The notes: a model not told the origin generated them from the sequence alone. A stretch of DNA of 64,000 nucleotides from Cyclospora cayetanensis (GCF_002999335.1 NW_020312752.1:310001-374000); one strand, 5' to 3'; positions 21,216 through 34,037 are shown, counted from the first letter of the stretch. Numbers and translations are program-made.

Positions 21216-23380
21216 CCTCTGGTCAGTGGCTGACATTGGGGCAGTTGCGAGCTTCGTTGACTGCGGAAGAATGGGCGACTCTGTTTCATTAACAACATTA
21301 GTAACCATGGATAATATTCCTCTGATTTGTTGGTATTGTGCTTCCCCGGAGTATGCTCTGACTGAAACATCTGCTTCTATGTATGAATATTGCTTGGAAA
21401 GTTTACGATCACACTCTACACTCAGCTAGATGCACAGGCGCTCACCGCTAAGTTGTCCGAAAGATCCTTCGTATGCTTCGTTTTGGGGATCGAATTTCGG
21501 CCACAATTTGTGAACCGGCTGAATTTTATACTCAGAGACTGCTCTATGAGGCGCGAAAAAATGCTTAATGGTGGGCATATTGATTCTCCGTAGTACTTGT
21601 ACTTTGCCTTCTGTTTTCTTGTAGTAGAAGGCTCGAACACTTCAGCCCTCTCACAACAGCGAGCCACTGCGTCCCCGCAGCCATGCTGGTCTGGTAGCGT
21701 ATTGGTTTTTTGCAAGAGTGTGTGCCTTTCTTTTCGTCGATTTCTCTCTGGCGGTTGGTGCTCTCTTTGCCTTTTGATTCGCACTGTGTGCTTGCGCTTC
21801 TCCTTGCTTAGCAGGTGTTGATAGGGAGGAAATCCTTCTGCTGTACTTCCTGAAATTTTTCTCGACACGAACAGATACGAGACAAGAAGGCGTCCTTCTA
21901 AAAGGAGGAGGAAGATGTAACGGACAAGGCTACACTTCACCAATTCCTGTTTTACCAGTTATATTCAACTAGGAACTGGTAGGGAATTGACTACAGGGTT
22001 TGTTCGGCTGCACATCCTTTTTTTTGGAGAGTAGTGTTAGTTCAATACAATGAGATGCACGGTGGTGTGGGTGCGCGCTACATGCAACGTGCTCAAAGTG
22101 CACAGAACGTGCAGCCTAGCTGTCCTCTTCCCCTAATGTTGAGAGGTTCGCGTGCTGGGGGCAGGAGAAAAGGGAATGCACTTGGTAAAGGCTCAAAACT
22201 TTTCATTATGGTAGATGGCTTGAAATGAAATATCTCATTACAGATACTCTAGATGGAGCGCTGCAGCCGAAGTGGGGCCCAGCTCGCTTGCAGCTACAAC
22301 TGCAGTACAAATGCAACCAAGTTCTCTAACTAACGCAATTTCAAATGAACTTTGATGCTTGTATGAAGCTGATATTATACACTTGCCGATGCCGTTTACA
22401 GCCATTCCCACTGTGTCTATTTGTCATACTCAGTTTGCATGGCAATTTTGTAAGCGCAAGTGCTAGTAGCATGTGGTGATTGTTGAATTTTTGCCTAATG
22501 ACCGTATTAAGAGGAGCCTCCGCTCCTTAAGCCCAGCTGAAGCATAAAGGCCCCTCATGATCTGCTTCTACCTAGGATCTCCCTCCCCCCTCTAGTTATA
22601 CTTATTGTTCCACAATGTTCCTCAAATAGAGAAGAGATAAGACCGCTGGCAGGGCATGTGGGGATTGCTGGACCTTCCGAGCACTCGGACCATTTAATTG
22701 TACCCTGTGGCATCTGTAGAAGGTTAGTACACACTGGCAGCTCAAGCGAAACCAGCATTCATCTTACTCATGCGGCGCCAAAACTGTAAAATAAAGAAGA
22801 AACAACCGAGGAAAATGCGGACGTCTAATGCTTAACTAAAGCTGAAGCGAGCATGGCTAAGTTTTTGGTAAGTGGAGCTACACCAACCAAGTCTGTTTCC
22901 TAATGGAGTTGTTTCAGAAGCAGTGGCACAAAAATGTTTCGCCTGCAGGCTCTAGATGGCACTGAGGATTGACAGATAGAGTTTCTGAACAACCTGCTAA
23001 ACCGCGTGAAGCATGCAGAAGCACATGCTGATCGTGAGAAAAATCCTATTGGGGGCTTGCCCACCACCCGATCCTCTAGAAAGCAACTATTCACTACAGG
23101 GAAATAGGCCATATCAACACTAGCATGTAGAGGGTGTTTCGCGTTCATACAATTATGAAGTGAAGGAGAAGAAACCCGGCGGATTAAAGCCTGAGACGCT
23201 TGAGGACTGCACTAGCAAGAGCCTGTGGCACGCTTCTACACAGTCCCTCTCGGCGCATGCATGCCTGTCTGAAATATAAAGTTTAGGTGTCTTTACACTT
23301 CACCAATCCCTTATAAGGCTTAATTCTTTTAAACTCCAGTTGTCTTCTGCCCGCGCTTCCCTGCTTTCTGGCAAGGCACA
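21216..23380. other. No gene seen
   Basis: AT-rich sequence with short scattered frames and no splice-supported exon. Parts may be further retroelement debris; no clear LTR was recognised. Confidence 0.4.
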
Positions 23381-23558
23381 ATGTGGCGGGATTTGTGGTT
23401 GGTTGGGGTGGTGATCATCGTCTTTCTGCTCTGCCTCATGCAGTTCGAGATGCATGACACAAGAGCATTCACTTGCATTTTGAAAGAGGAAAAGAATAGG
23501 AAAACGGCTCCTACATTTGTACCCGTGGAGGATAGCCCGCCGGCATATGTCGCACGCG
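23381..23558 (+). CDS. Putative first exon with N-terminal membrane anchor
   Basis: ATG 23381 starts a 59-codon exon ending at a GTGAGC donor (phase 1). It encodes MWRDLWLVGVVIIVFLLCLM, a clear signal anchor or signal peptide, then a charged soluble segment (CILKEEKNRKTAPTF). It lies upstream of the HDEL-tailed gene, but its phase does not match the exon at 24293 directly, so an intervening exon or a separate gene is needed. Confidence 0.4.
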
Positions 23559-23986
23559 GTGAGCCTCAACCCCTCCCTGCTAGTGGGCTTTCCCGTATCG
23601 GCCGTGGGAGGAAACAGGGATTTTTGCAGATCTTCTGCACATACAAGGGAGGCTCTTATGCTTAGATCTTCTGCTTCAATGGACGTTGCTGATGCACCAA
23701 AGCCCATGACCGGACGCAGTTCTAAGGCTTGGGGGGTTCCCCAGGAACGCCTCCTCGAATGGACGGTCTCCCGCGTATTTTTCTGTGTGCTGTTTGCCGG
23801 CTATGGGCAAGCAGGATCGAAGGTCTGATGTAGGGGGGATTACTACACCTTCGCGAATGGGTTGGCTGACTGGCGCAGGTACGATGGCATGCGTTGAGGA
23901 CGTTGTGACCTTCGCAAACACACGGCGTGCGGGACCAGACGGCATTGTTGGCACTGAGGTATGCCGCTGCTCCGGAAAGCCGCACC

Positions 23987-24129
23987 ATGTCTGGGCTGTT
24001 TGACCATCGAATGAAACGTGCTGCATGGACCACTTGCAATTCTTTAATAGCCGCTGCAATAGTGCTGCTGCTACCTTCTTGGCTGTCAAACGTAGCTTCT
24101 GCAAAGATGTCGCTGCGCATGCCCACCGG
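23987..24129 (+). CDS. Alternative first exon with cleavable-type signal peptide
   Basis: ATG 23987 opens MSGLFDHRMKRAAWTTC followed by a hydrophobic core and SNVASA, a good signal-peptidase site, up to a GTAACC donor (phase 2). It sits 160 bp before the first secure exon of the HDEL gene and would supply its ER-entry signal, but the phase does not match the acceptor at 24293. The true connection is unresolved. Confidence 0.4.
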
Positions 24130-24292
24130 GTAACCCCTATCGTAGCTGCATACATGGATCCTTCGACAGTAGTCTTTCCCTCCGTTGGCTCGCCTCACCG
24201 TTCTGACACCTGTTCTTTTCTCAAAGATGTGTGTATTTTTTCTTTGCTGCTCTAAGTTGTACGCTTGTTCGTTGCGCTGTGCTTGTTCCCAG

Positions 24293-25940
24293 GATGACAC
24301 TCTGACCATTGAGGAGCACTTAGACCTTTTGGGTGCCTCACTTGAGGCGAACTTTGTTGGCGGCTACTGGGCCTATTCTCCATTCTTCGTATCCTACGAA
24401 CACTACGGTAGGCTGCAAAGGCCTAAGGATGCTGGAGTTGCTCTCTCTTATCTGTGGCTGCTGTGTGTTGCTGTGCAACGCTTTGCTTGTACAGAGCCTA
24501 GCGGCCAATCCAGCACTCTTCCAGCCTCCACGTATACCTCTCCCCACGCGCAGAACAGGAAGCTTCGGGTCGGTGTTGTGTGTATTTCAGGATCTGCGGT
24601 CCGCACGCAGCTGCTGATGGCGGATGTGGACGAGATGCTGCTTCTTCGAGTCCTTCCTGCCGGCTCCAGCATTGTTATCAACAGTGGCAAGCAGGAGAGA
24701 TACATCTTGCCTCTCGAGGTGCGCTGAGACGGCCAACGTGCGCCTCCTGCTCTTCTCTCTCTGGTGTTGGCACGCGTCCTGCCGTGCATGCCGCTTCGCT
24801 GCCTGTGCACTGTGCAGTAGTCTGTTTGTGTTCCTTACGCCTATCGCCATGCTTTCGGCAGTATGGGTGCGCTGCCACTCAGGGAACGCTCAATGTTTCG
24901 CGGGAGGCCCCTCTGAGGCCCTTGATGCTGCAACCCACAGTGCCGTCAGCTTTCCAGGAGCTCTCAGCCTCTACTCCGGTGCAGGCCAACTACTTGCGCC
25001 TCAAAGCGGGGCGAAAGGTCCTCTTGGGATCTACGGTAGGGGTGTCTCTGCGTGTTTATACGCACTAGGCTTTAAGGGGGTGAAGGCGAGGCGGAAAGAA
25101 AGAGGGGCCCTAGCGAAGCGGGGGGTGGCTTGGAAGCGTGTGTGTTCACCGTTTCTGTGGCTTAGGCAGGCGGCTTGCTCTCAGGACTCTCGAGGAGCAG
25201 TATTTCTGGAGCATATAACGGCGCATGTCACTAGGGTTGCCATGACGGTCTACGCCTTCTCCTCGCTCGTCTATGGATGGGATATCGAGTGCGCAAGGAA
25301 CGGGGTTGGGGTGTACACGATGCGATGTTCAGGCTCCGGATGGCTTACCTCAGCCGCGTCTCTGCGCGCGTTCTGTGCCTGCCGGTTTCCCTTAGTGTAA
25401 CTATTTGTGATCCTACTTGTGGCCCCCCCTTCGACCCCAAAATTCGCCTGCAAGCACGCTTGCGCGCAGGCATACTTGTTGAGTATCTCTTCTTTCCGGC
25501 TGTGCGCGTTGTGCTTGTTCTGCAGCTCTGCAATAATCAGCACTTCGGCGATCTACAAGAGTATTCACAAGAACGTTGTGGTGCCAGTCTTCCACCTGTT
25601 GTGGGAAGGCGAAGAGACAGTCCCCTCGCCTGGAGCCGCCGGCCAGTCCGAGAGGCCGCGACGGAGGGCTGAGCTCCGGGCGCTGTCTGATTCTCTCGAG
25701 ACGCACGAAGAAGAGGCTTTCAATGAAGAAAGAGACAAACTGAAAAGGAGCAGCGGCGGCAGCGAGGCCACCGAGGCAGCGGCTGCGCAGGGCAGCGAGC
25801 AACGGCAGCAGCAAGGCCGACAGGGGGACGGCGAGCAACAGCAGCAAACGGAAGAGCACAGCGGGCAGGAGCAGGAGGGCGAGGATGAAGAGGATGAGGA
25901 TGAAGAAGACGAAGAAATGACGGGGCATGACGAACTGTGA
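24293..25940 (+). CDS. Probable ER-lumen protein with C-terminal HDEL, 5' end unresolved
   Basis: Exons 24293-24407, 24591-24718, 24862-25035 and about 25560-25940 form the body. The first three join in phase with good GT-AG sites; the last junction needs an unusual ACAAG acceptor at 25559 to keep frame, since the stronger CTGCAG at 25525 would be one base off. The mature part is globular (TIEEHLDLLGASLEANFVGG, then MADVDEMLLLRVLPAGSSIV, then NVVVPVFHLLWEGEE). The C-terminal 100 residues are a Gln/Glu-rich, highly acidic tail ending MTGHDEL. HDEL is a known ER-retrieval signal in apicomplexans, and acidic tails on ER proteins often bind calcium. No catalytic motif or family was recognised, so the role beyond ER residence is open. 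Confidence 0.6.
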
Positions 25941-26404
25941 TTCGCACTCCCCAAACGCCCCTTTTTAGGCGTCTTGCGTAAGCGGCACATGTCTTGCAGC
26001 TTGATTTTTGGGCAGAGCTCGAAAGAACCTTTATGGGTTGATATACTCGAAAAGAGAGGTTTATGCTGTGACGCATCGAATCGTTCTCCCCAGGTGTGGA
26101 CACCCGCACACGTACACTTTCTACAAGCCTGTGCTTACTCGCTCCGTACAACCGTACATCCATGCGTGCGTGCCTCCGTCAAAATGCAGTTACTGTGGAA
26201 TATGTTCCTAGCAATGTATATATATGAGGATATGGATATACAGGGACATACAGAAATACATAGCATCCCCTACGCACGTGTAGGCTCTTCACGGGTGGCC
26301 TGCCCACTAAGCATATCTCTGAGCAGTCGCTATAAACTTTCACATGATGTATGTACATAGATGTATGTATTAATACCTCTCATGGATGCGGGCACTTATG
26401 TGAC

Positions 26405-26406
<2 letters not shown>

Positions 26407-26470
<64 letters not shown>

Positions 26471-26482
26471 TTTGTTTGTTTG
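26407..26482. repeat. (TG)n then (TTTG)n microsatellite
   Basis: About 30 uninterrupted TG units followed by four TTTG units and then GGGTGG-type repeats. Confidence 0.95.
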
Positions 26483-26720
26483 TGGGCGGGTGGGTGGGTG
26501 CAGAGACCCACGTGTTTAGGCGTGTACAGTCTCTGGCGGTATGCCTGTCGCTTCTATTCACAAGGTCGCTTTAGACACCTACCTCTTGATCTCCTTATAG
26601 AGTGCGGGGGAGAAGGAGGAGAGAGACAGAGGACGCGATTCTGGGCCGTCAAGGACTAGTTCTCTATGGTAGCGTGCCTTCTACTTGCTGGTGTGTATGC
26701 ATGAAAATACTTGCAAGTTT

Positions 26721-26756
26721 GTATGTATGTATATATATATATATATATGTATATAC
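26721..26756. repeat. (TATG)/(TA)n microsatellite
   Basis: GTATGTATG leading into about nine TA units, then GTATATACA. Confidence 0.9.
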
Positions 26757-27391
26757 ATTATCTGTATCTCTTCCTCAAGGGCTGCTTTTTTGCTGGCCGT
26801 TTGATTTAGTGTCTATACACACTGGCTTTCTTGGTATGGTAATTGGCACTCGACCCACCTTTCCAAGTAAATGCACACTTGCACACATATACCAGCAGGT
26901 GGACGCACATATGCGTCGGCAAGTATCTATTCCTATGATCTTGAACTGTTGTGGTTCTGCATCTAGCACACACTTCCGAGAAAATGACGGCAGTAGCTAG
27001 AGGCCTCGAGGCATGGATATACGGCGGCATATGCCTTGCGCGCAAGCGAACTCCGCCGTACAAGCATCTGTGTATTGGATTTGAACAGAGACAGACGCGT
27101 CGGCTCTTTAGGTTGCCTGCATGCTGCCTTTTACCGTTGTGCCCCTTTCTTCTCTCCCTGCTTGTTTTCGCTGATATCACCATGTCAGGTGCAGCTTAGC
27201 GGATATAGGAGTAGCCTATGTGAGTGCTTGGGGCGTAGGGCCTAGAATGCATGCAGTGATGCTTTCGACTACACTCTTGTTTCCCTGCCCGCAGTAGGAG
27301 GAAAGACCTGTGAACATGGACTTCAGCTTGTCACGGAAATGCTCCCTCCCTCTCCCACCTGTCGGCGGGAATGGGTGGTGCATGTTCAGCA

Positions 27392-29498
27392 CTATGGGGG
27401 CGCTCCCACTTGCTGCTCTATCAGCGCAGCCTTGTTTGCCCTTCCCTCTGCGTACATTTCTTTGCTGATAGCTAGGGCCGGGAGGGTGGAGAGAGAGGCC
27501 AGCATTGAACCCCCGATCCATGAGGCATGTTCCCTCTGACTGTGAAAGTCGAGCGAGACGGCGGAAAGCGTGCTTTCAGTGGGCACGCTCACTCTTCTCT
27601 CCATCTCTGCTACCAGCTCGGGACCGACCCTCTCCCGCAGCCCTGGTAGCAGAGAACCACCACGACAAAAAACTACTTGCTTTCCCAAGATTTCACGCAA
27701 GGGACCGTCTAAGGTTTCTAGGGAGGCAGCGATTAGGGAGGGCAATGAGGGTCGCAACATGAGCTGCCCTTGTAGTGAGGCGATTTCAGACAAAGCTGGA
27801 GGTAAGGGGGCTTCGGTGCCACGGCCGAAGTACACCTCGGCTGGGAAACTACGAGCGCGCACGTCCAGCTGAAGGGGATTCAACACACCGAGCGCACGCA
27901 CACCCCAGTTAGGTCGCTGCAAGTGCATGCATTTGCGCGGACTGAATATCTTCTCTTTGAGCAGGGCGGGTACAGCAGGCCTTTCGAGTATTTGTGAGCT
28001 TTGTGGGGAAGTCGTACGGCTATGGAATTAGAGTTTGGCGCTAGAGCTGCCTCTGTGCCACCACCAGCCAAAAAGGGTGCCCTAGGGATTCACATCTGTA
28101 CAAGCAGCCGCATCGTGGCATGAGCCAGGTTTTTTTAAGTTCCTGAATCTCACCTCGATAACGGTCCCGTCTGGAAGCTCAAGCGCCTTTTCCTCAAACC
28201 GTTTCGCAGGGTCCGTAGATAGATCACCATCAGGGGCCCCTACGAAGAGGAGGCTCGCTTTGGCTGCTTCCACGAGCTGTACGGGCAACAGAGACGGGTC
28301 TATGCCGTGTTGCCTAGTCAGCTCAGCCCTCAGAGCATTACTAACTTCCTCTCCTGAGGAGCGAAAGCAACAAACACAGTACAAGAATGCTAGTTTGCGG
28401 AGTGGTGATCTGACGCTTGTTGGAAGGGCTAATACAGCCCCCATGGAGTGCCTTGTGTAGCTGGGGCGTAGGCTTTGGGGCTTCTTCAGGCTCGTGGAAT
28501 GCTGCACCAGCAATAAGCATGCGGAAGGTGGCATGCGGCAGTTCATAACCTTGAAGGACTGGGACGACACTAGTCAAGCCATGGCCCATCTCTACCACCA
28601 GCCCCTCGCTGTGCCCTATAGGAGGTCCAGACAGCACACATGTGTATTTCTCGGTGCGCTTGGCAGCATCGTGCTGCTGCTGATGCCAGGAGGTGGGTAA
28701 TAGGTATTACACTGCAGGCTAGCCTTAAGGCCTCTCCAGGAGTTGTACCAGCTGCAAAAAGGCTTAGAGGGGCCCTCGGTAGCAGAGCGACAGCTGTTGC
28801 CTGTTCTGTTTCAAAGAGAAACTCGAGGAGTCTCTCTTTGCCTGCAGTCAACTCTAACGGCGGAAACGTCACAAGGAACCCACGGCCGTCAGACTCCCCT
28901 TCTCGCATCCAAAGAGTTGATGCTGACGCAGAAAAGAGAGAGAGTAGAGGGTCCCACCGATTCACAACTCCACGCTCTATAAGCGGGGGCCCCGTTCCAC
29001 CTGTGCACAGTCACAGCCTCGCCCGCACCCATGCACGCGCCATTCCAGCAACTAGGAAGTCACCCATCCCGTTAGCGAGCTGATCCTGAGGGGTGCTGTA
29101 TTAGGAAAGCCTGCAGCTTCCGAATGCTTTCTACTTGACATGCACTGGTCTACCCAGAAGGAGCAACGCAATAGCCAGCAAAGCACTGGCCAAAGTTTCA
29201 AGAGATTGAGCCACGAGTCTGTGAGGTACTGCCGTGCAGGGGCCTTCAACCGTGGGAAGTGGCTTAGATAAAGTCCTTTCGGGGTGAGGTTCTATTGCCC
29301 TGCACCTGCCAACGCCGCATCCTCAATATCCGAAGGTCCCATAGGCTCCGACGCGGGTTCAGGCCTCTCCTTGTTGAGTGGTGACCTCAAGGGAACAAGC
29401 AGGGAGGGGCGCGGGGAGCCACTAAGGCCCAAGCGGATGGTTTGACTTCCTAAATCGCCCACGGTCCATTCTAAAGGATTTAGGCTACACTCTAGCAT
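27392..29498 (-). CDS. Actin-related protein, five exons (433 aa)
   Basis: Exons 29498-29306, 28976-28711, 28673-28508, 28353-28154 and 27868-27392 (TAG) join in phase. The actin fold is recognisable throughout: DLGSQTIRLGLSG (phosphate loop 1), RGVVNRWDPLLSLF (actin HGIVTNWDDMEKIW), LFETEQATAVALLPRAPLSLFA, GLVVEMGHGLTSVVPVLQGY (phosphate loop 2), FRMLIAGEEVSNALRAEL, LELPDGTVIEV, FCRGGSLLPGL and SWIGGSMLASLSTL. It is 433 aa, against 375 for actin. In phosphate loop 2 the actin D-S-G-D-G is E-M-G-H-G, so both Asp residues are changed and ATP hydrolysis is doubtful. Which ARP class (nuclear remodeller, dynactin or coccidia-specific) cannot be decided by eye. The intron between 28711 and 28673 is only 37 nt; a slightly later in-frame acceptor would make it up to about 52 nt. 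Confidence 0.9.
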
Positions 29499-30437
29499 CT
29501 CCCTGCGCTTAAAATGCCTGCTTCTTCTGCGTCTTTTTGGTCTCTCCCTCTTATTTCGCGCTTTTTATGTGCTCCTCTTAACTCCTACTTTGAACGCGCT
29601 GCTTCGCAACCCAATTTACTGCCTCTCTCTTGCTTCTCGATCTCCTGAGCTGTTTACTGGGGTGTGCGTCTGGTGCATACGGCGCAGGCATGTTTTTCTC
29701 TATTGCGCCAAATGCGTCAGATACCGTACTGCAAGCCCGAACAATTATTTGGCAACTGTGACTTACGCTCCTATCATTGCTGCTAATGCAAACGATGAAA
29801 CTGCTAGGTCACTTGGCGAGTGGGCAGCCAGGAGGGCCCATGAAACTTTGATGTCCTTCCTTGCTCTATCTCAGCACAGCGACCATCTACTTGGCACACT
29901 TTTTGTACGAAAACATGAAATACTGGTTCCTACAGTCCGCGGTTTCCGACCTGCAGGAGGTCGCATCTGCCTCGGCAGTGAACCACGAGAGCAAGAGGTG
30001 CGTATCTCGCGCTGTGGGCTTGATGCTTGATTTGGAGCACAGGGAGACTTATAGTAGCATAGTTGGGTGTCGCTTCTTGGAATTCTAAAATTGCCGATCA
30101 CCGATCCAGGGGCCCCTGAAAGCCTCTGCAGCCTCCAGGGGCCCCTCGACGGTTTCTCAGGACCCCATGATACTTACTGCGTCTTCGGTGGCGAGTCCCC
30201 ACGCACCTTTCTGAAAGCCCCCATTTGAGGCACTTTCGCAAAGGTGTAATCCTGCCTCTTCAGTTACAGGAGCTTAAGCTTCTGCGGCAGTGTCAGCAGG
30301 GACCCCTAGGACTGCTTCAACGGCAACGGCCCCGACAGTTGCGTCAGCGCCGCCTACAAGTACCGACGGATAGCGCAGCAGTATCATTGGATTTGGCATC
30401 TTCGTCATCATCATCCGTTGTCCTCCTTCATGGAGAG
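29499..30437. other. No gene resolved
   Basis: Plus-strand open frames occur (an ATG at 29514 with a presequence-like start, and 29861-30088 with TIYLAHFLYENMKYWFL), which could be exons, but I found no junctions in phase. Confidence 0.3.
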
Positions 30438-31244
30438 ATGCCGCCAAGAGCATCTGCGGCAGCGGTGGCCGCTTCGACCTCAGGAGCAGCGAAAGCAATA
30501 GGGCTCCCAGGGTATTCCTTGCGGTCTCTGCGTGTGGTGTATTCGTCTCCCTCTACAACTCAGCTGCAAAAAACCATCCTCAATCTCAAGCAGTCCCTCC
30601 TGTGGCTCCCTGCTCAAGAAACTCATGAGCCAGAGGGCGCATCGGCAGCAGCGGGGGCACCAGGAATCCCATGGCCAGTGCCTGAGCGTCGGGGTCGTCG
30701 TGAGTGGCGTGTGTCCTACTTGAAATCTCCTTTCAAGTTCAAGTATGCAGTAAGGCATTACGTCTTCCAGAATCACAGCTATTCCTTCTTGTTCGTACAC
30801 CCCGACAAGCCAAGGGCCCTCCTCTCGGCCGCCCTAGGAGCTATGACGGATACTGTTTCCATGAATGCCGACTTTGACTGGCACTATGGTGTAAGCCGCA
30901 ACTCACCCACAGCCCTCCCCAGATAGCCTATCTCATGCCCACTACGCGTTCTGATGGCTTGCAGTTCCCATTGAGATAACTTGAAATACGCCTCCTTTCC
31001 TGCTGCTACGCGGTCCACCATTGTGGGCGTGCCAACTTTGTAGCAGCCTCAAAATGAGGTCTCCGCACCCACGGAGGCTAAAATCTTACGAATGAACAGG
31101 TTGTGCGCTCCTCCGCTGTCCTTTGTTGGTGCTACTGTGCTTAGGGGCCCCGTCCAAAACTCCTTCCCGCTGCGCTACAACATGACGGCTGCCCCTCCGC
31201 ATCAGCTGACGCCATATCTGTCGTTGTCGAAGAAGAACGACTAG
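30438..31244 (+). CDS. Small basic protein, two exons (216 aa), possibly mitochondrial
   Basis: Exons 30438-30890 and 31047-31244 (TAG) join in phase 0 through a GTAAGC donor and TAGCAG acceptor. The first 60 residues are Ala/Ser/Arg-rich without acidic residues, like a mitochondrial presequence. The core reads PVPERRGRREWRVSYLKSPF then KYAVRHYVFQNHSYSFLF, which loosely recalls the ribosomal uS10 pattern (basic-V-x-x-S-P then basic/aromatic strand). The C-terminus is PLSFVGATVLRGPVQNSFPL. I treat uS10m only as a candidate. The frame is open upstream of 30438, so a longer N-terminus is possible. Confidence 0.5.
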
Positions 31245-34037
31245 TCAAAGACATGCAGCGGCAGCGGGAGCGGAAGTCGCTCCACTGGTTTCATAAGGGC
31301 GACCCCACAGTCTGAAGCTGGTCCAGGTTTTGAGCATCGACTTGAGGCCCCAAAACAAAAGCTAAATGCGTCTCTTTTAGCGGTTGAAGAGGGTGGCTCT
31401 TCACCGATCGTTTTCTGGATTGCATCCTCTTCTGTGTGCCTCTGACTTGCCCCACTTCCTACGTGTGCGTCGGTCTATTGTAAGCTCCGTCTGTAAATGG
31501 TGCTGGCTTGCTCTCTACGTGCTAAAGGAGGGATTCTAAGAATGGCACGATAGAGAGCGTGCAGAAGGGAAAGGCGGCAAAAGATTCGTCGCCCAACAGC
31601 ATCTTCTCAGGACATCTCACGTCCAATTTCCAGCTCGCTGGCTAGCTGCGAACCGCCGTGGGAGGGACGCAGCGATCTCCCGCCGTTTGTCGCGCATCCA
31701 CAAAGCCTTGCAGGGACTGGACAGGCTCGAGATAGCAAGCAAAGAGAGAAAGAGGATATAGCATCAGGGGAGAAGGTTGCAGCCCATTGACATGTTACAC
31801 TCGATGGCGTTCGGCGTGATATGTCGGACTTATAGTGCGAGACCCCGTCTCGTAACCTCCATGTAAATTTGGAGTTAGCTTGTTCCCTTGGCACGGTACC
31901 GATTTCCCTATATTGTAAGAGAGAAATGGGTTGCTTTGGCAGGCTGTTGTTGGCCACAAGTAGTGCTAAAGGATCATCCAGCAACTTCTTCCGGAGAGCC
32001 TGTGCTAGCCAGATGGTTAGGTTTGAGAGGGCGGAAGGCGCTATACTGGGAAGCGTGGAGCCAACACAAAGCACCTTACGTCACGCTGATGTGAGCTCTG
32101 GTTATGAGCAGGAGTCCGATGACCTTCCACCCAAGGTCGTGCGAGCCAAATGCAGACCACGTCGATATCGCGGAGTGTTTTTATCGTGCACTCCCCCGTA
32201 GGATTTAGCGTACCCTGTTCCAGGCTCTTTATAGGGAGACACTTTATTTGCCTCGAAACCTATACAGAAGTATAGAAAGCTGTATAATGCCCCTCATCTA
32301 CCTCCCCCCCACCTCCCTGTCGTTGTCTTCCATGTTTACGGGTAAGAGAGGCAAAGGATACTTAGATTGGATCAGCATTGCTGCATCCGCGAAGCAGTCT
32401 ACGGATTCACGAATAGTTGAGCAATGCAACTGGCGAACGGGTGTACAAGACTCTTCTCGTGTTACGCAAATGTTATTCTGCAATGGATATGGCACCAACA
32501 CACCCAAACCAAGCGTTTATTATCTTTTAAAAATTGCTAGTTGAATCTCTCTAGCAGTTTAAAAAGTGAGTGTCGTGCAATTTACGGAGCACACTCTAAA
32601 GGGTGTGCAGCGTTGCCCGCGTGCAACTACAGGATCGAGCATCCAGCTGTTTTGCGTACACAGCAGGCACTACACCAAACTACCCTCAAGCGTATCAATT
32701 CGCCACAGATTTCCGCAGGTAAAAGCAAATTTATCCCAGCCCTCTGTACAACACAATCGCTACCGTTGAGTAGAGGACATGCCAGCGGAAGGAGATGACA
32801 CTCAGGAGGGTATTTATTTCTAACGTTGACGTCCGCTGTTCATTTGTAAGGCCCCATCGTTTCAAGGCATTATATAGGACGTGTGATGACAAATATATGG
32901 CGCAACGCACCTCGGAAAAGGACAGCTGTGGGGCATCAGCCAGACGCTCCCCTGGCGCTGATGGGTTTCGGCATCTTTCCACAAGACATCAGGGGTCTCT
33001 TTGAAAACTTTCACCCTTTTCAAGTGTCAACGTGCAAACGTATCTTAATGCCAGCGGGTAAAAGGGGGTAAAGGAAAAAACGCCGTCACTGCGGCTGCAT
33101 TCTGGATCTTCATCACAACTGGCAAAACGACAGCTGGGGCTTCGCGCCGCAGTTGCCTTCTGTTGAGAGCACTGCTCTTCACTCTTCCCCTAGTTCCCCA
33201 TTTTCTGTTCCTTTGCCCATGCATGGCTCCTTTAATTCAAATTTGCAGTAGTTGCTTCGTCGATATCCATTCTTGCAGAAAGAGGAACAGCAGCAGGAGT
33301 GGCAACAGGAGCGGCGGGGGCAAAAGGCAGCATCACGAGGACACCGTTGTAGTTTACGTTAATTAGAAACCTGCCGTACATTGTTTTCCAGCGAATTTAG
33401 CTGGATCCGCTTCATTGAGGAGAAATTTGAAGGGGCGATTAGGGTCCTCCGGGGCAAGTAGCAGCTGGACCTACCGGAGCAAGGGCGCCAATAGCAGTAT
33501 ACAGGGATCTACGAATGCGCCTATAAAAGACTGAAGGAACCCACGAACGGATCGCTTTGTGGCATGGCCTAGATCCAATAGAGGCGGTTCCACGCCGCAC
33601 GAAGGAGCGCCGCCTTTTGTCCTGTCTTGTCGATCACTCACACCCACGTTATTTAAATCACATAGAGAAGAAAGTCAACGGCCAGGGCGACGAGCAGTTT
33701 TGTCGAGGCACCCTGAATGACTACGTTTCAGGGTGCCACTCTGTATTATTGATTTGTGGTAACATTCGTGGAGTTTTGGGGCCGACCCCGTAGTGGGCAG
33801 TGTGCTTGCTTCATCGCGCCAACACCAGACAGCGAATTCCCCCCCTTCCCGCTGTGCTTCTTAGATTGTTATTGAAATTTTGGGCACCCGCTGACCGCTG
33901 CGCCTTCAATTTTGTGGCATTGTACCAACCCTTTTTACGAGGTCTACGGACGGACAGCCCACTGCATCGTCAGAAGTAGCAGCAGCGGCATCAGCATCGC
34001 CCGTTTGTGAGGCCTGTATTTATCAACAAAAGAAACA
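31245..34037. other. No gene seen
   Basis: Short frames on both strands (for example plus 31869-32201 and 32248-32544) without splice support or recognised domains. A Gly/Gln-type repeat-like coding patch lies near 33280-33340. Confidence 0.4.

Larger units (their letters stand above)
25941..27391. other. No gene seen; microsatellites
   Basis: Holds the TG and TA repeats listed separately. No exon with support on either strand. Confidence 0.5.

Noticed and set aside
29052..29249. Possible extra exon of the actin-related protein
   Set aside because: The frame is open and the sequence loosely fits, but joining 29306 directly to 28976 keeps phase and matches actin without a gap.
30274..30800. 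Minus-strand frames opposite the 216-aa gene
   Set aside because: Leu/Met-rich without conserved character, while the plus strand has two exons in phase.
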